From assembly GCF_947242115.1 (NCBI RefSeq), contig NC_074721.1, positions 17,157,501-17,221,500 on the forward strand: DNA of 64,000 nt, written 5' to 3'. Shown one piece after another: positions 43,672 through 54,598 of the stretch; the stretch's first letter is position 1; each line of letters opens with the position of its first letter. The translations under genes and the position numbers were made by a program. The notes under the pieces are model-generated. The model saw only the letters and a list, made by a program, of their open reading frames with translations. It made no database searches and had not been told where the DNA came from. The stretch is from Biomphalaria glabrata (taxonomy: Eukaryota > Mollusca > Gastropoda > Planorbidae).

Positions 43672-46600
43672 CTAGAGAGCAATGAAATGAAACAGCCCAA
43701 TGACATTAACAGGAAATGAAACAGCCCAATGACTCACTTGTTTCTTGAGTAGCTTTGTTTGCTTCTTCAACTGGTCTAGCTGGGGCTCAAGTTCTTTCTC
43801 TTCCTGGATGGCTTCATTTCTGGTAGCCACCATCTCCTTTTCACTCAGCATCATTTTGTCAGCCAGCGTTAGTTTATGTTTCAGGGAATCTTTTAAACGG
43901 TCCACATATCTATGGAGTGCAAACACAAAACTAAACACTTTCTGGAGTTCATTGAAGACTGTGATTAGAAACACACAGATACATTTGAAATGGCTAACTG
44001 TAACGCATACTTGAATAATAAGCCTGATTCACTGCCTAACTTCTAAACATCTAAGTGTAATATCTCAAAATACAAACAAAACAAAATGTCCATCACAAAC
44101 CTGGGGGAATCTCTTATTAACAGAAGGTGTTGAAGTTGGACAGAGGTTAACTTATCAATTATGTCCTTCACCTTAGAAAGCATTTCTGTAACCTTGTTAA
44201 CATTCATGTGAATGTCACTAGGAGCAGACGCCATATGACTTCCATCACCTTTGTAATGTGTTAACTCATGTAAACGCTGAGTCAAAAAAGCTTTCAACTG
44301 TTACAATAAATAGAATAGCAAGTAGTTATATATATTTATTTTTTTTAACAATTACTGTATGTCAGAAAATTATGACAGAAATAATTATTAAATTCATAAA
44401 AAAATTTTTTTTTTTTCATTTAAGCCTTTCAACTGACCAGTTATTAAAGCTAACAGCACTTTACAGTATTTAGTCTGTACACTAATCAGTAAATTGTTAC
44501 TTGTTGCTGTTCTCCCATTTAATGCTAAGAGAACACAGTCACAAAGTCAAAGTAAGGCTCAATATAGGTGTCTCTCATGCCCTTTTAATCTTACAAATAC
44601 TTTTGTATCATATAGTTAGTTAACACAAGCATATATTAAAGGGGATTAAATTAGTGACTACAAAGCCATTCTACAAGAATTGAAACCACAGGATATTTGT
44701 CTTCATCGCTTGGCAAAGCTATTCAGGACTGTGGCATACACAGGTTGATTCAGGGGAAGACATTGTCCTATCTCTATAAATAACAGTTAATAGTTGATGA
44801 GTGAGAGAATTTTGGGAGGTGATGCGGAAGGGGGGGGGGGGGTCTTAAAAACAAAAGCAAACCCCTTAACCCCTCAAAAAAACAAAAGAAAACAAAAACA
44901 ACAAAAAAAAAGTTTTCAACAAAGGTAGATGGCTTAGTTTCACATGTTATGTTCTGGAGAGTTGTAATGTTCACATCAATTCCTAAGTGAGTCCATTTTC
45001 TTATGGTTTCTTATAGTTATAATGTTTTTGTTTGGTGTAATGCACAAATTGTAAGACAAATTTCCTTACGGATAATAAAGATTATTATTATTATTATTAT
45101 TTCAAACTAACCTCTAGTAAATCATCAATAAAGGTGTTTCTGGTTTCTGGGTTATCAATCACACTTAGTGCATCTTTCCCAGTGGCAATGTCAGACTCCG
45201 TGGAAGGAATGTTGGAACTTGACTCTGTTGTGGATACATCTCCAACTGCTCCCCAGTCTATGGCATCAATGTCTGGATTCTCCAATACAATCTGAACAAA
45301 AACACTGATATATATATAATGACAGTTAAACATTTGAATGAGAGAAAACTGGTGAATGAAATACATCAAGAAAATAGACAGACACAAATCACTGACCTTC
45401 AGACTTAACAACTACACCTAGCAGTAGCACAGTTCCAGGTAAACAAACTCAGGACCAACAAGTACACCCCCCCCTCCCCCGGTCAAAAAATATTATTTCA
45501 TCTGTGGTGGTTGCCATCCAGAGGTCAATTGTCACATGATCCAATCAGACCTTCTACAACATTTTTCAAATCTTAAAAGAGCCAACAGGAACAGATGCTA
45601 GGGTTTTTAATTAGACAAACACAGGCTCTAATTGAACAGTATATCTCTCAACAAAACACTAGGAAAACATAAATACAAATGGAAGCTTCAGCTGTAAAGG
45701 TAAATAATTAAATTTTTATTTATGTGTTGTAATGTGGTACATGTCTAAGATATTCCTACATACTAGACCAGACCTTAAGCAGAATACCTGGGGATGGCGG
45801 TGGGCAAAATTCAAACCCACGACCATTGAGACAATAGTCAAGAGCACATACCACACAACTACACTAATAATGATACATAAGAAAATAAAAACAAGTTTTT
45901 GTTTTTTTAACAAGTTCTAACTATTTCATCCATTACTTACATCTCCATCAACAGCTAAGACTCCTCCACTTTCCACTGTTATGTCCCCTAGGTTAAAATC
46001 AATACCACTCACATCAAAGTTAATGGTGTCAGCAGGTTCTGTTGCACCCCAGTCTATAATAGCATCACTGGCTAGAAGGAAAATCATTTTATGAATGAGT
46101 CACTTCGAAGAAAATATCACTGTTATATCTTTAAAATAGATTTGTGGAAAAAATAGTATTTAAAAACAAATTTAAATTACTTTACCATCTTTGGTATTTT
46201 CAGATTCATCGGTCAAGTCTATCAATATATCTTGATGTACAATTTTATTTGGCTTCTTCCCTGTCCTCCATTCGTAGGTTGTAGTGTTACCTTTACTAAG
46301 AACATACTTAAGTAGCTTCAAGTTTTCACTGCTGATTTGACTGCAAAATAACATTTGAAAATATCAGTCATTAAGGAAATACAAGAATCAAAATTCTATT
46401 TAAAAGACAAAACTTTTCAGAAAACAAGGGCACACACAAAATGTTCTATACATAGACTAGGACAATATTGTCCTTACAGTAAACCAATTTGGCATTACAC
46501 AGTTCAAAAGATTAATTGAAATACACCCTAGTTTTCTTAATTCTTTACAATGGATTCTAAAGGATAAAAAAAAAAAAGGATGTCCTATAAATGCTCATTA

Positions 46601-49600
46601 AATAAAAGAAAGAATGAATTTCATTGATATGAGTCAGACATGGAGGGAAAGACCTCAAAGCACATTTAGATTTCTACTTTGAACCTAGTCATTGGCTATG
46701 TCACAAGTAATTCAGACCTTGTGATCTATAGGGCAGATGATATTAAGGTCATGACCAGAACAATGACAAACCGCCTTTAATTTTCCCAACTAATGTCAGC
46801 TACCCATAAGAGTTGGGTGCACTAAAAATCCTGGAATTTGAAATTCCAGTCTTCACCAAGATTCAAACCTGGGACCTCTCATGTCAGAAGCAAAGCGCTT
46901 TACCCCCCCCCCCCCCCCCCAGGTCACAGGTAACAGTTGATATAAATTTGAACATTTAGCTAATAAAATGTTATTGCTCAAAGAATGAAGAATGAGTTAT
47001 CTTACTTGTTTGAAATAAAATCCGTAAACTTATCATAAAAAGTGACAGCATCATTCAGAGTTTTGGCTGACTCAGCAAACTTGTTCAGTTCAGAGGGAAG
47101 ATCTTTCACAAGTTCAGACATTTCTGTTTTGATTTTCTTACCCTATGGAGGGACAGAATTGTGTATATATATATATTTTTTATTTATTTTTTTTTTTTTA
47201 TATGGCTCCTTTTGTCTCGAAAGGCAATGGATGCGCCCAAGTGAGTCACTGGTTTTGGCTTAATCTTGAGACGGGGCAGAATCTGGTGTGGCTAATCAAT
47301 ATATATCACAATAAAACATCACATATAAAAGAAGTAAAAGGTAAAAGTAAAGATATTTAATTATCTTATAACTCTTTATCAACTTTGGACATTTCAATTA
47401 CAAACAAGAAAACAGAAAAAAAGTATACTTTTGCTTTTTGCATTAGATTTGTTAAAAGTCTAGAAATAATTAGAGTTAGTCATTTATTATACAATTTTGA
47501 AAAAATTTAACTGCTTCAAAATAAAAAAAACAAAAAAAAAAACATACCTCAATTCCTAGTTGTTTGCAGGCAGCTACATATTGCTTGTGTAAATCAGCAG
47601 AGTTAGCAGCATATTCTTTTTCTTTTCTCATACATTCCTTACAAAGGAAACAAAGTAATAAAAGGAGGAACACATTTTCTTTTCAAAAACACACCAACCA
47701 CACATTATCCACAAAGATTTCAGAAACTTTTTACTGATACAAAGTGATGAATAAAAACAGTAAACAAAAAAAAAATAATAAAAAGCTTTGTTTGAGATTG
47801 CTTCACAATTAAATCAAATGATACATGAAATATACAAATAAATATTATCAATCAGTTTTGGACTCATTCATGTATAGGCTTAAAGTGTTTATTCATTTAC
47901 TTTCTTGAAAGGGAATAATAGAATAGAAAGGAAACAAAAATACATGAAAAATAAATATCCAATCACCTTTTGAGTTTGTTGACATTTGTTGATCTGTTTC
48001 TTTATGGCAGGTACTTCATAGTTGACATTGCGAACGATAAGTTGAGCTATTTCCACTGAATTAGAAAAGAAAAGGAAATTTAGTCTTTGCTTTTTTTTTC
48101 GCATAAAAATAAGATCAAGATCAGTAAAATCTTATAGGGAGTAGCTAATTCAATTTTTTTTTTTACTCCAAAACATTGCAGATACAGTATTTTAAAAACC
48201 ACAGAAATAGCAGCCATTTAAAAAAAATATTATCTAAAATTAAATAGACAACTCCCCTTTCTGTTTGATATTAATTTTGATGAAATGCTGTCCTAATTAT
48301 TTTTTTTTCAAAACTTAAATTAAAAAAAAATGTTTCTGATGCAGGATTTCAAAACTCAAAGTAATTTAATAAAACAAATTTATTCACTATTATTTTTCAA
48401 AATAAGTGGTAATAAGAGAAATTGATATCCATCCATTTTTCTACCAAACTTGAGGTTAGCCTTTGAACTTTGATGGAGATTAAGTATATTTAATTGGAGA
48501 TATAACTCTAGCCAACTTATATTTCTCGAGTATCTAAAGGTATTCCAGATGGGATGAGACTATATCTGTCTGGGAATGCTTAATTAAAATAAAGACACTT
48601 TATGAAAATGAAATAATATTTAGGGAGAAGACAAAAAAAAAAGTCTGCGTCACTTTTATGCATGCAGCTAAATCACAACAGTGATCTCATTTTAAACAAC
48701 AACTTAAATGGGATCTTTAGAGTGCCTCCGAGTTCACCCAGCTCAAATGGGTAACTAACATTAGTTGGGGAAAAGTAAAGGTGGCGGTTGGTGGTTGTGC
48801 TTGTCACATGACACTTTCGTTAACCACGAGCCACAGAAACAAATGACCTTTATATCCTCTGCCCATAGATCACAAGTCTGAAAGGGAAACTTTTCTCTTT
48901 TTACTTTCAGTTATTCAAATCTATACAAGACAAAAAAACCCAGTAAGAACTCTTTCCATAGTGGGGCCACTAAAAATGCAGTTTGAAAAACAAGATAAAA
49001 AAAAAAACAACACAAGACAGATGAGATTATGTTTTTTTTAAGTTCCTTAGTTGGCCTCCTTCAGTTGTACAATGACTATGGTTCATCTTATATTCTCGTT
49101 TTTAATACATTTCTTTAATTCGAATTTGCAACTATATTTGTATTATTTATAAATTTCATTATCAATGAACAATCAAAATAAAAACAATATTTTTTTTTTT
49201 TTTATCATAATCTTTTTTTACTTGCTTCTCTTAAGTAAATTAGAATAGTAATTAGTAATATTTGTAATTGTACCAAGATATGTTCCATCTTTTTCATATA
49301 ACTTGAGAATTTCAGCCCACATCTGTAAAGAAAACAAAACAAGCATTGAACTAAGACTTAAAAAATAGCTGAAGAACTAAGTTCAGAAGATTTCAAACAG
49401 TTTCACCTAAATGTAACATACCTTCATTGCTGGGGAAGTATACTGGCCAAGGAAATTTGTTGCACCAATCTCAGTAGATTTCAGGAGTTCAAATAGTTGT
49501 TTGATTTGAAAATAATTCAAGTCTGTAACATTCATTTGCAACAAGAAAAAAATTCTATACCAATAAATGTAAACAAATAAAGTGCAAGGGTAAAGAAAAA

Positions 49601-52600
49601 TAATAAATCTAATTATTGAACATCATATAGACTAATATAATAGACATTTATGAAACAATACTGGAACAAAACAAAAATACAAGACATTTATGAAACAATA
49701 CAGGAACAAAACAAAAATACAAGACATTTGTACCAAGAGACTAAGATTAATGGGTGTGACACGGCCTTTTCATGATTTCCTGCCCCTTTTACACCAACAG
49801 AGTTCATTTCTTTTCTGCCTGATTAGCTAACAATATCAGGCAATTAAAAAAGCCTATTTTGTGTTAATAGTCTTTTTCATTTGTTCATGGCCCAAATGTC
49901 TTGTGTTTTTACTTTGTTCCAGCGTGGTTTCCTATATGTATTTTTCAATACCTGCAATAGAAAATAATTTATCAATTATTTAACAAGTAATAAAGTTACA
50001 ACAATTTAAGTGTGGAGAAAAGGTCTATTTTTGAAGATGAAAAAAATGGGCATCCATGGAAAAATGTATAGCTGGATCAGGGCATTCTTAAAAAACAGAA
50101 CCATCCAATCCCGATTCGAAGGTGCCATCTCTAGTAAAAAAAGTTTGGAAGAAGGACTACCACAAGGTTCAGCCCTTAGCTGCACTCTCTTTCTAATCTT
50201 CATGAATGACCTCCCGGACCTCATTTCGGTCAATAAGGCACTTTATGCAGACGACCTTTTAATTTGGACTACAGAGAAATATCCAGTGCTCACTAGATCC
50301 AAACTAAATACAGCCCTCACAACTATCTCCACATATTCAAAATTATGGAAGATAGAAATAAACAAAGAAAGGTCAGTTTATTCAATCTTTAGCCACAGCA
50401 ACAAAACAGCAAAAAGAAAGTACATCCTAAAAATAGACTCTCAGCCAATAAATAAAGCAGAAAATCCAACATATCTTGGTGTAAAACTAGACCAAAGACT
50501 GTCTCTAAAACACTTTATGGCAGATTTAAAAGAAAAGGCATCACAAAGATTAAACACAATAAAACACCTAGCAGGAACATCCTGGGGAGCTGAAAAGAAA
50601 ACCTTAAGACAGTTATACACTGGATATGTCAGATCTGTAATGGATAACTGTCTCTCCATACAAGTAGCTGCTAACAAAACCTATCAATCATCATTAGATA
50701 CAATCCAAAACCAAGCCTTGCGGCTAATTAGTGGAGGTATGAGAACTACTCCCACAGCAGCCTGTGAAATAGACTCCAATATTGAACCTCTTAAGTTAAG
50801 GCGCAACAGAGCAGCATTAGAAGCTATTGAGAGATACAGAGGGTTGGAGGAGGATCATCCAAATAAATTACTAACACAGAGAAATAGGAAAAACAACCAA
50901 AAAAAAGCAAAGGACTCTGATCCAACTTACTGACGAACTAGCCCTAAAACACCACCTACCCAATAACAGAGAAAAAATTACCAGGTTTTCAAACATTACA
51001 CCCGGACTAAACTACAAACAACCAACCATCAAAACACATTTACTAAATAACCCCTTAACAAAAGAATCTAATCCACTGGAGCTCAAAGTAGGTACGCTTG
51101 AAACAATTGAAAGCTATCAAAAAACAGCTATCCATATTTATACAGATGGATCGGCTTTCAAATCAATGCTGGTCTTGGTGCCTTCCTGGTCTTCCCTAAA
51201 TATAAACACTTTGAGATAAGCGCACCCTGTGGCGATTACTGATCAAACTTCCAAGGCGAAATTGAGGCAATTACCATAGCACTACAGACAGAGGAAAACA
51301 AATTATATGAAGGAGTGCAACCACCATCAGATATTGTTGTCTTTACAGACTCCCAATCTACTCTGCAAGCACTTAACAGCAGCACCTCAAACAGCCCAAG
51401 AGAGTTGACAACACTCATTGTGATAATCCATCAGATGATATCAAAATTAAATATCAATATCACACTATAGTGGATCCCTGGACACATTGGCATCATGGGA
51501 AATGAAAAGGCAGATAAGCTATCAAAGGCAGGTTCATCTATGGAACAACCAGATAGACCTGTTAACTACCTCACCCTAAGGTCAATGTTAGTCAACAATC
51601 ACAAAGAGGAGTGGCTCAACCAATGGGCATCAGGAAACACAGGCAGAGCCATGTACAAAGAAATGACTACGCCTAACAAACTGGACAGTATTAACTTCCT
51701 CCCCTGCAAAGAACAATCTACAATCTTCCAACTAAGAACAGGACACACACTACTATTAAATTACCACCTGAACAAAATAAACTCCACACAACAACCCCTT
51801 TGCAGACACTGCGCCCACCCCTTTGAAACCATAAACCATATCTTCTTTGAATGCCCCTTCCTAATCCACCTTAGGCAGACCCTACTTCCACTACAGCCCA
51901 ACATAACCAACACCCTGTACGGCAGTGCTGAACAACTCAAGAAAACAGCACACTTTTTTTCCTTGGCACAGTCTGCAAAAGAGCTCACAGCTCAGCAGCA
52001 ATAAAGCTGGCTAGAAGAAGAAGAAGTGCATTTTTACATCCCCCCCCCTCCCCCCAATTAAAAACAAAAAAAACAACAACATATATATGCGTCTACCCAT
52101 TTAGACCAAAATGAGTAGAAGTACAGAAAATGATTCTTTTAAAAATAAACAAACTTGGATTGGCCAAAAGATCTTCAATATCATTCTTCTTGATAGCTTC
52201 TTGAGTGGTAGCTTCCTTGGCTTTATTAATTTTGTCTCTGATAGCTGTTAGGATAGCCTGGCATTGTTGAGTGCAATGTCGACGATTTACAAGCCAATCT
52301 AAATAAATGAGAAAAGACATTATTTTTATGAAATTTTTACAAAGCTTACTGGTATTCTGTGTGTTTGTCTGGTAAAAAGTTTGTACACTTTATTTCTCCC
52401 ACATCCATTCTGGGATCAAGTTGAAACTTTGCACAAATATTCATTGGTATAGACAAGATATGAAGGAAAATAAATTTACCAAATATACAATTAACCACTG
52501 GTATATTATAAACTTTCATATAATTGTTCACATTATTTCTCCCACACACATTCATGGATCAAGTTGAAATTTTAAACAATTATTTATTGTATCTAACAAA

Positions 52601-53037
52601 ACATCAATCAATCAAAAATTAACAAATTAGTTAATAAATTACTGGTATAATTATTTTGTTTGGTATCAAATATAGGAAATAACTTCTATATTGTTGAGAG
52701 ATACAGCTGTAAGTACAGAGTTCTTTCATTAAGAAAAGATTTGTTTAAAAAAAATTATAATTTAGGCTATAAATATGTTAAATGTGGTGATGAATAATAG
52801 TTTTCAATTGTCATTATAAACAAGTTCCTGGCTTATGATGAAATAGAATTTACTTCACAAACATTCAAAGGAAGAATGTTTTTTTTTCAACTTAAAGGAA
52901 TGTATTTGAATCAAACAAAAATTAAACGTCTTCATTTAGTGGAGAGTGAATGATGCTAAAAATGATGACATATAATTACCTAGCAATTTGTTATAATGAA
53001 TGTCAATGGGAAGAGTCTCAAGAGATTGCTGTGTCAT
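43672..53037 (-). CDS. CDK5RAP3: CDK5 regulatory subunit-associated protein 3 (C53/LZAP), 12 exons
   Basis: This is a partner of the UFL1-DDRGK1 UFM1 ligase at the ER, with roles in ER-phagy and checkpoint control in animals and plants. Minus-strand exons (start to end): 53037-52980, 52298-52155, 49522-49422, 49324-region 49322-49274, 48055-47967, 47637-47548, 47142-47006, 46340-46186, 46071-45941, 45291-45112, 44297-44101 and 43909-43672; all phases agree and total 522 residues (human about 506). Recognisable stretches are LPIDIHYNKLLDWLVNRRHC, LYEKDGTYL, LIVRNVNYEVPAIKKQI, NTTTYEWRTGKKP, KLTSVQLQHLLLIRDSPRYV and the coiled-coil EKELEPQLDQLKKQ. The disordered middle keeps IDWG motifs (IIDWG, GIDFNLG, AIDWG), the shuffled ATG8/UFM1-binding type. 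The extreme C-terminus is odd: PVNVIG is present but the usual EADISKRY stretch before it is absent. Intron 2 holds an antisense LINE. Confidence 0.93.
43684..43733. repeat. 21-bp direct repeat at the 3' end of the CDK5RAP3 coding region
   Basis: GAAATGAAACAGCCCAATGA plus C occurs at 43684-43704 and again at 43713-43733 (offset 29 bases). On the minus strand both copies lie within the last coding stretch but in different frames, and one copy carries a GTGAGT donor-like site at 43737-43732. Confidence 0.9.
45000..45105 (+). mobile_element. Retroposon 3' end with (ATT)n tail
   Basis: GACAAATTTCCTTACGGATA then ATAAAGATTATT and an ATT run resemble the 3' end of molluscan CR1/SINE-type retroposons as I know them. 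Only the end is recognisable. It lies in a CDK5RAP3 intron. Confidence 0.4.
45729..45856 (-). mobile_element. tRNA-derived SINE, family C, reverse
   Basis: Minus strand: GTAGTTGTGTGGTATGTGCT (A-box-like), then GGTCGTGGGTTTGAATTTTG (B-box-like) and CCCACCGCCATCCCCAGGTA. It is distinct from families A and B and lies in a CDK5RAP3 intron. Confidence 0.6.
46709..46921 (-). mobile_element. tRNA-derived SINE, family A, reverse
   Basis: It begins on the + strand with TTCAGACCTTGTGATCTATA (the 3' end in reverse) and ends with AGCAAAGCGCTTTACC, where the tRNA-like head is overrun by a C tract of about 20. It lacks the TCATGTGGCC block (internal deletion). Confidence 0.75.
48705..48905 (+). mobile_element. 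SINE family A, 5'-truncated
   Basis: The body begins at TTTAGAGTGCCTCCGAGTTC and continues with CTAACATTAGTTGGGG, TCACATGACACTTTCGTTAA and the 3' end GATCACAAGTCTGAAAGGG. The tRNA-like head is missing. It is in a CDK5RAP3 intron. Confidence 0.75.
49643..49735. repeat. Two-copy tandem duplication, about 42 bp
   Basis: AGACATTTATGAAACAATAC followed by (T/A)GGAACAAAACAAAAATACA occurs twice in a row, and a third partial AGACATTTG follows. It is in CDK5RAP3 intron 2. Confidence 0.85.
50007..52026 (+). mobile_element. LINE (same family as 1-1403), 5'-truncated and decayed copy
   Basis: The copy starts inside the RT domain. RT motifs seen are GLPQGSALS and YADDLLIW (catalytic YADD near residue 78), then NPTYLGVKLDQRLS. 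From 50640 on it parallels 1-1374 closely. Compared with that copy it has one extra A in an A run near 50900 (frameshift), a 7-base deletion near 51162, TGA for TGC near 51241 and TAG for CAG near 51470. The last frame (51495-52004) keeps the RNase H end and the knuckle CRHCAHPFETINHIFFEC. The tail is (AGA)n. It sits antisense in intron 2 of CDK5RAP3, so it is tolerated by the host gene. A short AAGTG at both borders may be a target duplication. Confidence 0.92.
52383..52615. repeat. Two tandem-like copies of dispersed repeat family D
   Basis: Blocks at 52383-52455 and 52523-52615 share ATTTCTCCCACA(C/T) then ATC AAGTTGAAA with 12366-12470. They lie in CDK5RAP3 intron 1. Confidence 0.6.
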
Positions 53038-53049
53038 ATTATTGCCGCT

Positions 53050-54560
53050 GCGCACAAATTAGTAATCTATAAAGTTCTTTGTTATTGACAAAATAAAAGA
53101 AATTTTCATTCACAAAACAACCTGAAAAAAAAAAAAAAATTGGTAGTAAATTTAAATATAGTAGATCTAGTCAATCTAGATTTTTTTTTTTTAACAAAGT
53201 CTGAATGACAATGATACATATATATATATTGATATATATATATTAATATTATATATTATTATAAATCTAAAATAATAAATAAAAAAAAAATAAAAGTGCT
53301 AGAGTGCCTAGAGTCATTAGAGTTAGAGTCTGTAGACATCAGATTCAGATCTAATCATCTATATCTACCATATAATCTCGAGAATAACAATAAGTCTTTT
53401 ATTAACTTTTATTAAGTAAATTTAAATTATAATTTAATAAATAATACTACTAGGCCAGGGTACTAGAATAGATAGATCTAGTAAGATAGATTATATTTAA
53501 TATAAAATAAATCATTATTATTAATACTTATATTTATATATATATAATAATTACAATATATATATATATATAATAAATTATTAATATAGAATAGACAGTC
53601 TCTATATTTAGGCATCAATAAACTCAGATTTTAATTCTATATTAACATTAACTAAATTTTAAGATCCCCAGGCATAGCCCCTCACATGAAATCATTACGA
53701 TGTTTTCAAACTATGCATAAATACGAACACAAAAAATTAAAATATGAACACACTTATTCTACCAAAATTAGGTCACTGGAATAGTGATTTCTGCACCGAC
53801 TTTTAGACTTATTTTATGTTTGTTTATTTTATGTGTGTTGAATGTTTGGGGTTTGCATGATTAGATGTGTGTTGAATGTTTGTGTTTTTTTTGTTTATTA
53901 ATTTAATAAATTTCTAATACAGATGATCTTTTGTAGTACAGTAGGCCCCTACAGGTTACGATAGCCATTCTTGCCTAACTGAATCCTCTATATTCTCTCT
54001 ATATAAATCTAGATCTATCTAGTAGGTCTAGATCTAAGCATTTAACTTCATTCAATGTACCAAGCTCACTCCAAACATTTGCCCATTTATTCTCTATTGA
54101 AAAAAACAACAACAAACGAACAAATATAATATAATATAATATATATAACTGGCTGTCCGAAATAAATTTTGGTAACAAAATCGTACTTTAATTCGGACAC
54201 CGTATTAATTTTTTTTTGGTATGGAATTAGAAAACTTGGCTTATGAATCAAATAAAGTAGCTCCAAAAACAGAATAAATATTGCCAGGCTCATTAGTATA
54301 GACTTAGCCAATCAAAAAATATAGTCTTTACTCTAGGAAGAGGTAAAGTCATCCGGGTAACATAGGAAAAAACAACAACCTGACTAACAAATTTAAAATT
54401 CGTTTTTCTTACATAAAAAGACAGCTAAATTTAAATAGAAGGAAATTGGGTTAGAATCATTGGAAAATGGACAAGCACATTATACAGCGCGCTAGTTTTA
54501 TAATACATATTAAAATAATTATTTAATGACCACAAAAAACAGCGAATGTCCGAATTCATG
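53050..54560. other. Intergenic AT-rich DNA upstream of CDK5RAP3
   Basis: It is very AT-rich, with (TA)n stretches at about 53217-53245, 53520-53580 and 54128-54147. GTCCGAAATAAAT occurs at about 54158 and 54568, with ATTCGGACA-like forms between, hinting at another decayed element ending near 54590. The CDK5RAP3 promoter should be close to 53.05-53.2 kb but no core motif stands out. Confidence 0.4.
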
Positions 54561-54598
54561 TAATGTCCGAAATAAATAAACTACTATACTATATATAA

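Noticed and set aside
54150-54595. A third TIR element with GTCCGAAATAAAT ends
   Set aside because: The two motif copies are direct, not inverted, and no matching left end was found; mentioned only as a hint.
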